A DNA stretch of 64,000 bases from Apostichopus japonicus (taxonomy: Eukaryota; Echinodermata; Holothuroidea; Aspidochirotida; Stichopodidae): contig NC_092566.1 in the NCBI RefSeq assembly GCF_037975245.1, positions 16,157,001 to 16,221,000 of the forward strand, in the 5' to 3' direction. Position 1 is the first letter of the stretch, and every line of letters begins with the position of its first letter. The position numbers and the translations under genes were made by a program. Positions 1 through 12,282 of the stretch are shown here, one piece after another. The notes under the pieces are model-generated. The model was not told the origin of the DNA. It worked only from the letters and a program-made list of their open reading frames with translations, and did no database searches.

Positions 1-3000
1 GCATAATTTATTCCCAACTTCCTCCTCTTCCGAGTGATTTTTAGATGAATTGCTTTCCCTCTCCAAAACAGTGCTCAGTCCTTAAACTACACTTATTTTG
101 CCGACATCTACAACTGTCAACAAATTCCCAACCAAAGCCTTTCCTGATTGATTCTTATCTAGATATGTTCTAATGTAGAGCAGAAGATGATCCTTTCCAA
201 TTTAAGCAAAAAAAAAAAAAAAAAGACGTACAATATATATATAGGTATGCCACTGGCAGACGGCAAAATCAACTATCAAAGTAACAGAGAGAAAGCTGCA
301 TTAATGTTTTATTGCACCCACGAAGCCCTGCTCTTCTTAATCTCCGCTAACAGTGTCTGTTTATAATCACAGTTTGCCCTCCTTCATTGACCATAAAAGT
401 CACTCCTTCTCTGTCAGTGATAAATGGAAACCGTACCCTCCGATTCCCTCAATCTCGGTGTGAAACCTCGGGAAAGACTACGCAGCCTTCCCAGTCATCT
501 AAGTACGTATGGCCTACTGAAACTAGGTCTTTGTTACCTACACATACATGTTGGGTGTTTTTTGTTTTTTTTATAATACAAAGCTTTGCATAACTACCAA
601 CAATTCAACGACAAAAAGTGCAATGTCCTAGCTTACCAGGGTAAAAAGAACAGTTGTTAATGGCATGTTTTGCCACTTTTTTGTTTTGTTTTTTTACGTA
701 AATTATTCTCTCAGTATATATTGTAGCTGACAGCTCGTACAGATATTCGGTACCTGGAGTTTGTTTAAACGTGGAAATAATCAATGTGGAAAATAATATC
801 GTCATTGATTTCTGGACAGTATAGAAAAGAAATTATGGAATATTTGAAAAACGAACAGCTTAATGGCAGAGGTGGCTGTGAACCTAGGGAGATGGGAAAC
901 GCGAAGGCTCGGAGGAGCGAACGCACTCTGCATTACTGTACCGTATTTTAAGCTGCACACCCCAGTAATGTAAACAAACTCTCAGGGAAAATAGACTATT
1001 TCCATCAAATCATTACTGTACCAAAATGATATATCACTTTAAAGCAAATGTGAATTTGATACAAAACTTGAGGAATTACATGTTACAGTTATTCTTAGGC
1101 GATCCATAGGATTAACGGCAAAACCTTTCTGGCTCAATTAATTAAAAGTCCTCGAGAGAAGAATTGCACTTTAGGAAAGGGGGATGGAGGGTTAAGAGGG
1201 GGGAGGTGATGAGGGAGAGGGAGTGAGGGAGATGAAGGTGGGTAGAAAGCAGAATAATACCAAAAACTGACTGAGTTATCAGGAATATGTATTAAATCCT
1301 GGGAAAGATAACCAAGTGTAAAATGAGGTTCAAGTGTTTATAGTAGTTTTGATTATAAATGTCTAAAGTGTACTTAACTTCATAAAATAGCATTTTTTTA
1401 CAGCCCTTCCCTTGTGACACTGACCTCTTTTATTGAATATATAGCGATCAGTATTACAATTAAACTAGTCACAAAAGCTAAGCGTTTTTGTCAGACTGAT
1501 TTTTTTTTTGTCAGACCGATATGAAGAGAAGAGTGCATTTGTTCGGAGAAGACAGGTATGAAAAAAGAGGAATAACAGATCTATTATATAGACTGAGTCT
1601 ATAGAAAGTCTCTCTTTTTTAGAAGTTCAACATCAGAGAAGTACTTCAAAAGTGTCAAAGGGATATATAGAGCTTAGTGTGTGCAGGAGAGTTTGCCATA
1701 GTTGGTCTCCAGAGCAGTAACTGCATTTACGTTTCAACATGGAATTGCCCTGACTTTACACAAGGTACACACGCATTGCCATGCACAAACCGTTCAATTT
1801 TGACAGCTTAATTTTCAGAGATATGTCTGTGTATATGAGACAATGAGCTAATTGTATGGATTCTTTTGTCTCGGTCATGACCCTAAAAGAAAACAAAATA
1901 CTTACATGAAAACAAGAAAATGCCATCATGTTATGGAAGGGGGCATTAAGGCACAGAAGGATCCTTATTGTGCAGGAAAGAGCTGTACATAGAAAAAAGG
2001 GGGTCAGAGTCGTTTATTTACAGTGCAAAAGACTATCCCGAAGACCACCATCCAAGATGTACCAAGTGGTTTATCTACAGACTAAAAAAATTCATGACAA
2101 ACCCCATCGCAAGACCCCCTGTGACATCAACGACTTGTTTCTCTTTCTGCGGTTGTCTTCCACGAGATGAAAACACCAGTTGTGAGTTCTTCAACAAAGA
2201 ACATGTCTGTTATTGAAATGTATTTCAAAGAATGTCAACAACACACTAAAAAATTCTCCCTCCCCTCTCAGACTTCTTCTTCATCTAAAAAAAAATTTAA
2301 CTTCAAGAACATTAAATACAGCAAGCATTCGAACTTGCTCTATATAGGTATACAATACAAATAACCCACTCTTCTATTTCCCTCCACACCCCCGCTCCTG
2401 CCCCTTACCATGTAAAGACACTATGAAACAATCTTTCTACAGGTACCCATCACAGCTAATCTAGCCCTTTGTAGTTTTTTTGGTTTCTTTTTTATCATTC
2501 GTATCTCAGATATTAGATCTTGTTTCATTAGAGCGTTTTCAAACTTCCAGGTAGCATTCTGCCTTTATCATGATTTTGCCTTTCGTAAATACTACAGTAT
2601 GAGCACTATGCCATGCTAGATGCTACTGTATACTACATAGTAATTAGTACCCATTTTAATTTCAATTACCTTAATTGTTACCTGCCCCAGTTAAAATAAC
2701 TATGATTGCCTTCATCTTTAATGATATGACTCTTCTATGGGCCTGGCGTTGACGCAACAGAAAAATATTAATTACTGAAGCTGTTCTATAAAATACAAAG
2801 ATGCCGGTGAATGTACAAAAAAACAATTAACCTACATTCCTCTCTCCATCTCTCTCTCTCTATCTCCTCCTATTCCATTGGAATGATGAACTTTCTTTTA
2901 AGCCCAGTCACAATAAATTCACAGATCTTTTTTGTTTTTTCTACCATGTAAACATTTCATCCCCAAGCAAAGGATCATGAATCTTGCCTTCACTTACTTG

Positions 3001-6000
3001 CCATTTACTGGTGTAAAGTGCTGTAAATTCTGCCCACTCTTTGAGATAAAAACAACAAAAAAATTGTCCCCCAACAATGCACAGAAAAACAAAGATTTTT
3101 TTTTTTGTTTCCCTCGGAAAAGAGAACGACTGCTAGCGATCTCGTACTGTACCTGTTACGTCCTCTCAACGTTCAAAAAATCGACTTTTTTTGCCGGTAG
3201 CTACTGTAGTTTTAAACCATCAAGGGCAACGGGCAAAACATATCCAATCATCCAGGTACGGTACGTAGCTCGGTTAAAATTTCCCACAAGAAAAAAAAAA
3301 AAATTGCGGAGGCCTGGGCAAGTCTCTCATCAGTTTTAAATGACCGCCTCGAGGCAAACGAGGGATAATATTCACTTAACATGACTTAACGGATGGTTTG
3401 GGTCTGGATAATGAATCGTGAAAATGACAATTTGGGTTTGTCAGCGTGTCAAAAGATTACTATGCATTACGAAGCATGATGATATACGGTTTTTTGAGTA
3501 TTGGGAGGATCTGACCCGACCGCAATGAAAATTCCATCTTCGTCCGTCGTCCGAGGTTTACAGAACCGGAGATCCGGGGGGGATACCGTTCTGAGAATGT
3601 AAACTGACTCGGTTCGAATAAACAAATGTGGATATCTTTTAGGAAACCCTTTTGATCTGACGGATGAGCTAATTGTAAACACATACCTCCTGATGAATAA
3701 TTGTTAGTTTTATGCAACGACGTACACAATTCGTTTTTTGGGGTTGGAATAGCGGCACAATCTAGACAGGGGACTTGGTATATAAACGTGTGAAACTTTA
3801 CCGTATGATTGCCTCTGTGTGATTAAATATAAGTTTAAGGTCAAGTTGGTCCACACTATTTCCAATCCTTCATCTCTACCACCCTCTGCCTCACCCCACC
3901 CACACCCTCCAACCAAAACCAAATTATATTACAGTCAAATATTAATCACTCATGCTCAAAACTTCCAACTGAGTGTTTTACTGCTACCATCAAATCATTT
4001 TAGATTTAAATTGAGACATTTAACTACCTAATTTCAATCTTCATAAATGTTCGAAACATGCCGTTACGTACATATTTCAAAAACCGACCCCAAAACAATA
4101 CGTTCAATCAGAATTAGTGTAACCTGACCAAATGCAGCTATTGAGGACTGTATTGTAATTGGAATATGTAGGACGAAACTAAATCCTCAAACTTTGATGT
4201 GAAAACAAAAGCCTGCTTTTCAACTTCAAAAGCTGATACTTGCCTATAATCATTACGTCAACCGATAAGGAGCGAGATCCCTAGGGGTACCCCCTGGATT
4301 TGAAGTTGTACCACGTTTGCCTAGGATACCAAACAAAGCACCAGCAAACTTATTGTCTTACAGTTATATATGTTCTAATGGGCAATGTCTGCCTTTGATG
4401 TTTTTTAATGTTATATAGTGCTTGCGGTCTGATTACACAGACAAGACTTAAACTGGAGGGCACGACGCCTGGGCTATACCCATTCCCCCGGGGTAGGGTG
4501 TCAACTTCACTTCCTATACAGTCAGGAGAATCTGTAAGGGACAGCAATATATTGTAGAGAATATGTTTTGAATAGTTTTATGTATTTTCATGCAGTATGC
4601 CTGGATTGGCTTATATGTCATCTTCACCCCCCCCCCCCCATCCCCTCACATTACGAATTGTGTCTTTGCTGGATTTCTGGCCTATATTATCAAGGAACAT
4701 TTTTGATAATACTTTGACAGTCAATGAAAGATTTGTACTTGTGGTCAAACAACTGTCTCAGGTACTGACTGCAGCCTGTCATTTTGTGTTTGTGTTTCTT
4801 CTTTGACAAAGGACATGCATATTTTATATGCAAGAAAATTCCCTTCTCACAAAATTATACTTTCCCCACTTATATTTTTATCAGAGTTGAGAAAAACATT
4901 TTGAGAATGGAACAGTTTATGACAAATCTGTAACTATACACACAATGAGCATACACTTCATTAATTACAGGGCTCTATATGCAAGCTGTTTGCCTGACAT
5001 ACTGTATCTAAATGATAACCCAAAGGTCAACGGTAGCACCATGATGGTAATATCAAATTGCTCGACGTAGAGCGGCCCGTTCTCAAATATTCCTCGGCCG
5101 ATGCTTGACATTTGCCTTTTGCATAATTTGCTATTTTTCATCAGACTTCAAAACAATCACCAAACATAACTGGATAATCAATGGCGATTATTTACAGATA
5201 AAATTGTGTCTTCAAACAGACTATGTTTGAATATTGGGCTCTCATTCAACATTGCTGTTCCAAGTCAAAGACAAGCTTCGAATCCGGATGCTGCAGTCAG
5301 TACTGTGACTAAATACGCCGGTTGGCGAGAACGTTTAAAGGAGAACAGCGCATTTTGGTTTGGATGGTTCCCAACGTTGCATGTGCATTGGACAAGGTGG
5401 GGGTGGAGTGTCCAAATGTGACCAACTTTAATCGGCAGCTACAGTGTAGTGTGGCTGGACAGGAGATTAGCGGGATTTAACCTGTCGTTTTTCTATTGTG
5501 ATTGTACAAGGAGAGGAAAGTTACTAGCAATGAGTATAAAATCACCTAAACTGCATTAATGTGGTCAATAACCTACATGTAGAAACAGGTATACGTGTGA
5601 TACGATGTGAACCCGAGAAGACGTGCCCCCGATCGCAACTTCCGGAGAGACCAGTCGCAGGTTTATCTCATGAATGGTAGATTCCAAGAGAGGAGGCAAA
5701 TGGTATATATGGTATGAGGTGAAATATTCTCAACTTTACTAAAGTGAAACAGTGAGAAATAAGTTAAATAAATATCATTAGTAACTTCATATATACAAAT
5801 AAATCCCATTAAAATTACCTAAAGACCTCTGCACTTAATTGGAACTATTGATATTAAGGTTTTCCCTTTTTTTGTTTTTCCTTTCCTTTCTTTTTTTATA
5901 ATTTTCACACCTCTAGGGACGTCACAATATTTTTTCCTCTCCATTTTTAATCTAATCAAAAATATCTTTGACGTACACTAGCCCTTGAGGGGGTTTTTGC

Positions 6001-7880
6001 TTTTTTTTTGGAGACCTGTTACCTGAGAAGAGAGCATTCTGGGGGAATCCACTCCAAAGAGTGTCTGTCAATAACAGGACGGCAAACTTAGCTGCCTCAA
6101 AAAGATGTCAAGAAAAGCTAGAAATGGCTTCGGGCAATTACTCTTTGCTGAAATTTCTAGGCCTACTATTCTTGGTTCATAGATAACATGATCAATGCTG
6201 AAACAGGCAAGTTACCTTTAAATCTCCCCTTTGCTTAACTTGTCGTGGAGAGTGCAGGATTATAGATATATATCTCAGTACATTTTAGCATGAAGAATGC
6301 AGGTAAATTTGGTCACTCCACAGGTATACATGATGTGTGCGCTATTACCTAAAGGAAATGACACGACATGTCCTACAAATTGACAAAAAAGTTTTAACTG
6401 TGCAGTACTTTTTGGTATGCAGCATTAAACTTAATTAAAATAAGAATTTATTTGAACTATTGGTACATGTATTAAGTACTTAGCAAGATAGTGCATTTGT
6501 AGTGAGTAGACAGGTAAGAGAGTTGTTAAAAACAAACATCAGAGAATCAGTTTTGTCACTACCGTGGTGCCTGTAGTTTTCCACATATCAAAATTCCAGA
6601 TTTTTTTTTTCCAAGACTAAACCATGTGTTAGACAGGTTACAATTAAACATGCATTCTTGAAGTTATTTCAGCCATACTGAACATAGTAAGCCAATATTA
6701 GCAACTATTACTCTTTCAAACTGTGTGCTGATTCACCTCAACTTTGAATTTGCATAATCAAAAGGAAAATTACAAATCAGGAGAGGTTACAACATTATTA
6801 TACTGTACACATCCAAAGAACACCTGTTCAAAAATGTCCTATTTGTCAAAAAAAGGGCCTTTTATTTAGTATACTCACAAAAGTAAGAAAAGGTGTAAAA
6901 GAAGAGGAAAAAAGAAGGATTTTCCTCGTTTCTCTAGACTAAAAAAAAATTCAATGTTCCATGGACATTCAACCAAAAAATTTTGCCTAGATACTTTTGG
7001 CCCGGTTTTCCAGACTGCGCGGAAATCGTGGGGGAGGATGCCAGAAGTGAGCGAGGGCACTGTCCTAAATGAAGTTGTCTACAACTGCTTTAAAATAACA
7101 GTATGCAGACTTGCAGGAAGAGATTTAATTGGTGAACGATGCAAGGTTTCCCATCAGGAGATCACTTTAACACATTAATGTACTGTAAATCACATTTTTT
7201 TCCCAAGGGGAAACTACTGTAACATACTGTATATGCGTACATGTACTTTGGAGGTTAACTTAAAGTTAACAAAAAATGCTGTAACATTATAAATGGCCCT
7301 AATACCTCATTTGGTAGATTCCACCACAAGGGACGTACCCCTCTTCCAAATTTAGTTTTTAAATAAGTCAGAATTTCCCCAAGCTTTTCAGCAACGATGC
7401 TGCTATGCGTACTGTACTGTACAGTACTTAGTAACACTATTGGGCATTAAGACTACTGACATACACGTCTATTTCTTGTTTCATTTCCTTGTTTTCTTTT
7501 GGAGAATAGGATCGAGGGGAGAACGGGAATGGAATAATACATCCGGGTAGTAATTTTAAACATTTATATCTTTTACAGGTTCCAACTGAGACACACAGCT
7601 GGTACAATACAACGTATATCTATACCTTGGCAAATTATTTTTTCTTCGCTGTCTGCCAAAATGTCCCCGACTGGATTCTCAAGCTGTCGATTAAACTGCA
7701 TTGCCATCATTTCTCGACCTTCGCCTCGCCACGAAAGACGAAACGTCTAGTTTACTCTTAACCCTTTAATTTAGAAAAGTTATTTAACAACTTCCTCTTG
7801 CACGCGCCATAGTTCCTTCCTATATGTATATAATCTGTTATCCCTAGCTCCTAATATTAGCCACTGAATGCAGCTATATA
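1..7880. other. No recognisable gene or element
   Basis: AT-rich non-coding DNA with short A, T and C runs (for example poly-A at 210-225, poly-C at 4627-4639), a CT-rich stretch near 2840-2865 and a G-rich GGGAGGTGAT region at about 1195. Open frames are short and compositionally biased. Several TACTGTA words occur. Nothing more can be supported. Confidence 0.5.
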
Positions 7881-7907
7881 GCTCATGAAATATGTATATC
7901 TATACAT

Positions 7908-8013
7908 ATAGATATATATATATATATATATATATATAGATATATATATATATTTCCAACTATATATATTTTCCAACTCACTACGATTTCAATTATATAA
8001 ATATATACGTATA

Positions 8014-8051
<38 letters not shown>

Positions 8052-8060
8052 TATATACAG

Positions 8061-8094
<34 letters not shown>

Positions 8095-8105
8095 AATATA
8101 TATAA
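7908..8105. repeat. Interrupted (TA)n tract between inverted SINE tails
   Basis: TA-rich with AGATATA, ACGTATA and ACAGTATA interruptions. It comprises the TA tails of the two facing SINE family A ends (7969-8000 plus, 8106 onwards minus). Confidence 0.85.
7969..8000 (+). repeat. SINE family A 3' end, inverted relative to the 8.1 kb copy
   Basis: TTTTCCAACTCACTACGATT followed by TCAATTATATA is the 3' end of the same SINE on the plus strand, with its TA tail pointing at the TA tail of the minus-strand copy that starts at 8106. The two tails enclose 7,993-8,105, making a tail-to-tail inverted repeat. Confidence 0.65.
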
Positions 8106-8350
8106 AATTGAAATCGTAGTGAGTTGGAAAATCCAGAACAGTGAACAAACTTCCAGTCTCCACCAGGATTCCAACCCGGGCCTCCCGCTTTACATGCGGA
8201 CACCCTAACCACTAGGCTATGGACGCTAATTGTATGTCCAGAGGTTCGAAACCGGTAAGGAAGGTCGTAATTCCACTGTAAGCGATTGTCACCTGTATCG
8301 AACAATACTAGTTCTGTTTTGGTGACATATTTGCCTTACTCTAGAGATAA
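8106..8350 (-). repeat. tRNA-derived SINE (family A), nearly full length
   Basis: Read from 8350 downwards: a leader with GCAAATATGTCACCAAAACA, an A-box-like GCTTACAGTGG followed by a B-box-like GGTTTCGAACC, then a second tRNA-like unit (8156-8226) with A box TAGCCTAGTGGTTAGGG and B box GGGTTGGAATCC, then a short body ending in TTTTCCAACTCACTACGATT and a (TA)n tail. Two successive A/B-box pairs suggest a dimeric tRNA-headed SINE. In the second unit the anticodon stem is intact and the 7-base loop reads ATGTAAA (GTA in the anticodon position). The acceptor stem is partly decayed, so it is not a functional tRNA gene. Confidence 0.72.
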
Positions 8351-8392
8351 AACATGATGCTAACCAACTCGAAAATCATTTGTGTGTATATG

Positions 8393-8555
<163 letters not shown>

Positions 8556-8999
8556 TGTTTGTACTGTATATATATGTATGTATATATATGTCACCAAAGA
8601 CAGCTATAATGCAACACATCTATATTACCATACATTTATCTAATATGATTACAAGGAAACGAAATATATGTCAGAAAGTTCTTATACACATCAATCTTTT
8701 GTAGCTACTTTATCTTATAAACGTAGACACATCGGGCACTGCCAGCTAATCAGTAATTGCCACAGACAATATTTAGTCTTCGGTGCATGCACACCAAAGA
8801 AAAACATTCTGAAAAAGACAAATCGGTTGGTATTTTTGGATGTGAAATATCAACGTTTCAGAAATGTTGTTAACCAAGATGAAATATATATAAACTTTCA
8901 CTCTTTGATGACCTATTTCCTTTCCTTCTTTTTGTTTCTCTCTTTCTTCCGTTCTTTCTTTTCTTTTATCAAAATGGACCATCACAAAACATCAAATAG

Positions 9000-9240
9000 G
9001 AAATTTTCAAACATATTTCCCGGAGTGGATCTTGGCATAGAAAGTTTAGCCGAGACTCTTTCGAATATTAAAGCCTAACGAAGCGAAAAGCCGTCTCTGC
9101 CTCATTACCCCTCGGTGGAGTGCCTTAATCAAATCCTTCCATATTTCATTAATTCTTTTCAATGGCTTCGACTCTTAATTTTGCCGGATAAATTAGATTA
9201 TGTAAATAAGTGTACAGCTGAAACAGGGCAAACATATTCA
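9000..9240. promoter_or_regulatory. Candidate non-coding regulatory block
   Basis: A short high-complexity stretch with several homeodomain-type cores (CCTTAATCAAATC, TTCATTAATTC, CTCTTAATTTT, AATTAGATTATGTAAATAAG). Similar in character to the 14.1 kb block but without an exact composite site. Confidence 0.2.
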
Positions 9241-9390
9241 CGTACAGTCTAAACTTCTAGTGAACGACTGGCAGAGCATTTTAGAATACAAAAGAGAGAA
9301 AGAGGCGGGGGGGGGGGGGGGGGGTGGAGGAAGGAATGTATCCATTGACAATTATCAAAATACAAATTTAATAAGGAAAGAGAGTTACAT

Positions 9391-9610
9391 TTATGTGTGT
9401 TTTTGTCTTTTTAAGCCAAGTCGCTTCAATATGTCAATAAACCAACAGTCTATGCAAAACTGTATTTTGTTCCTTATCTTTACACTGACTTGGTCAATGT
9501 CATTTGGTTCACACAGTCTGTGGAGAGATTGCACGCCAAATGCTTCACTTATTCTTGAAACATGTATGGCAATATCATCCATGATATGCACATTCCATTC
9601 AAGAGAACAG
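9391..9610 (-). other. Unassigned 66-codon open frame in the presumed intron
   Basis: The minus-strand frame has a mixed, protein-like composition (DIAIHVSRISEAFGVQSLHR, then IDCWFIDILKRLGLKRQK). No good splice acceptor precedes it and it does not resemble an Ig, EGF or follistatin module, so it is not offered as the next exon of the gene at 32.4-32.8 kb. Confidence 0.12.
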
Positions 9611-10908
9611 AATTAAAGAATGGACAAATTTGTCACATCTTCTTCTCCGGGGAAAAGGTGTATATATGTTTCATTCTGGGTCTGATAACTGTATCAACTA
9701 AAGGACTTATCCACCAATTTTTTCAACCATCTGACCACCTTCCCTCCCCCTTACATGTATCCCCTCCCCCTTTCCATGACTGATCAGCCTTCTTCTGAAC
9801 TAAACAACAGAACCAATCAGTCTTAATCGTAGAATAGAATAAAATTTAAAATGAAATTTGAGCTTCAGATGGCTATCCAGTTAAATGTGCATACCTTTCC
9901 CTCTTATTTCCCCTTCTCCCTCCCTTCTGTCTACCCCCTCCCCCAACCCCTCCTTAGCATGATCTAGCTTGGTAACTACTTATGAAATTAACAGAAGGAA
10001 AACCACACATTTTTAAGGACCAAAAATAAATTTTAACAAAAAAGGCCAAAAAGAACAGAAAACAAGTACAAATACGACACTATTGTGGGAAAATTCAATG
10101 ATGCAATTTGTTGTTAATTGAGCCGTGTCGGTCTGTTGATAGGCATCCATCAAGCTATATATATACATCTTGGCATCATGAACTATATCAGACTATAGTT
10201 TGAGATCAAAGATTTCCCGCACCACGTCCGGTCCAACCACAAACTATACAATTCTACTACGTCGTCGCAGAGCGCACACTCTTTTAATTTTAAACACTAC
10301 CTTAGGCTATGAACATGTAGCTTTATTGTACAGTAGGTTACAAAGAAACCCCATCTCTGTAAACCCATGGTAGTTTTTCCCATTGTCAAGAACTTGGAAA
10401 AATATGAAATGTAACTAAACAAGGTAAGTTACAAAGTCACCACTACACTAATAATTCAAAAACTGTGATCTACAAACCTTTGAACATGTTTTCACATACA
10501 TGTAAATAAAATACTGTACACATAATCATAATATCATGAGCAGTTTCCTAACAACATGGAAATCAAGTGCAAAACTCTTCTTTTTTTTATTACACTTTTC
10601 CCTTTGTTTTCAATTAAACAGATCCGAACTGTTGTGGTATCTTAAAGGCAAACCACATGCCGCACACTTTGAGTTATTTCTGCATAGTCCCAGCCCTTCG
10701 TATCAATGTATCTTGTACTTTTGGTAAGCTGTCAATGTATGCTTTCAAGTTACCAGTTCTTCTTTAAATATCCTAGGGCTCAGTGAAATTCTTTCTTCAC
10801 TTAAAACTCTGCAAAGCTTTGATAAAGTGATAACAGTTATTGCAGGGTATTCAGTGTATATAACAGGGGAGCTTTCCCTAGTAGAAATTCCAAAACTTAC
10901 TGGTTTGG

Positions 10909-11301
10909 ATATTTACGAGTGACGAGCTTACCTGTCTCCTCACAACCTTAGCACTTCATTCTACCGTGCCTATAAAGTCCTGGTAAATAAATAACACTGT
11001 GCGCCCTCTATGACCGGACCCCCCTTCTGGTTCCTCCTTTTTCATTCTACCATTCCAAGTGCCTACACGCATATTTTTCTTGTGGATAGTTTCCTTGGGA
11101 AATTGTCTTGGTTTTCTTCGACGATCGCCAGAAGTTTTTTAGCTTCGGATCTTTAGAAGTTTGACAGTCCTTTCCTGACCGATAAGTATCCTTTTTATCA
11201 AAAAGGGAGGGTTTTTTTCATTCTACCAGGACTTTATAGGCACGGTAGAATGAGGTGCTAAGGTTGTGAGGAGACAGGTAAGCGAGGAGCGAAGTAAATA
11301 T
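10909..11301. mobile_element. 393-bp foldback element with long terminal inverted repeats
   Basis: Arms of about 58 bases are nearly perfectly complementary: left 10931-10984 and right about 11224-11281, sharing TTACCTGTCTCCTCACAACC and TAGGCACGGTAGAATGA. The complementarity appears to resume outward to ATATTTAC/GTAAATAT at 10909-10916 and 11294-11301. The central 240 bases have no coding frame. No clear target duplication is visible. A GGGGAGACAGGTAAGTGAGG fragment at about 16,123 may be a relic of the same family. Confidence 0.7.
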
Positions 11302-11593
11302 AATTACATTACAACCCTCCCCCCAACCCCCCCCCCCAAAAAAAAATACTCATTTTAACAGCAAAATCTCTTGTTTTACCAGATATGGATTCAGATGTAC
11401 TTTATCCTAAATAACAAGCTATTTTGGATTCTTATTGCACTCAATTCACGATCCTGTTTACATTAATTACATTATTAACAATCTTCACCCTACAAGAAAT
11501 AGTGAAAACAAAAGAACAAAAGTAAATACAAACACAAAGAATTAATTGTTGAAAGAATAATAGGAGAAGATCAAAATCATGATAATTTTTTTG

Positions 11594-11640
11594 GTGGGGG
11601 AGGGAGGGGGAGGGAGGGGGAGGGAGGGGGAGGTAGGGGA
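11594..11640 (+). repeat. Short (GGGAGGGG) tract
   Basis: GGGGGAGGGA units of about 10 bases repeat four times, 460 bases before the long AGGGG array and of the same strand bias. Confidence 0.8.
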
Positions 11641-12098
11641 TGTAACAGCTATTATAACATACTTTCAGATACCTTCTATTCCCCGACTTAACTGTAATGT
11701 CTTCTCTACCGTACATCTTTCCCATCACAGAGGTGCTGTGTGCGCACTTTTGTATTTAAAAGAACCCTTAAATGGCGGCGCCTTTGTAAAGAATTAAATA
11801 GTTTGTAGCACAATAGTGGAAGAGGCCTTATTCACACACAGGAGGCAAACAATTGAATGTTTGTACAACCAGCACGGTAAATATTTTAAAACCCATATTG
11901 GATGCCTGTTACCACACTGGGTGTATGTAGTATTTAGCCACAGGTTACGGCTATCAACCTGTACGGTACTTCTCCCACAGCCCTACCAGTGTCAACCAAG
12001 AGGGTATTAACATGTGTAGTATCTATTCCCTTTTGAAGGGGTTCGTGACTTGTCACTTGATGTAACAATATCATCATCACATGGTCAAAGCCACCTTG

Positions 12099-12282
12099 TG
12101 GGAGGGGAGGGGAGGGGAGGGGAGGGGAGGGGAGGGGAGGGGAGGGGAGGGGAGGGGAGGGGAGGGGAGGGGAGGGGAGGGGAGGGGAGGGGAGGGGAGG
12201 GGAGGGGAGGGGAGGGGAGGGGAGGGGAGGGAGGGGAGGGGAGGGAAGGGGAGGGAGGGGAGGGGAGGGAAGGGGAGGGGGA
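12099..12282 (+). repeat. (AGGGG)n array, G-quadruplex prone
   Basis: About 130 bases are pure GGGGA pentamer, followed by about 50 bases of mixed GGGA/GGGGA. All G runs are on the plus strand, the antisense strand of the gene at 32.4-32.8 kb. Runs of four Gs with one-base loops are ideal for four-stranded structures. Apparent open frames (Gly-Glu rich, or Pro-Ser rich on the other strand) are by-products of the repeat. Confidence 0.92.

Noticed and set aside
2932-3339. A 135-codon plus-strand frame
   Set aside because: It is dominated by Lys- and Phe-rich translation of A/T runs, with no domain pattern.
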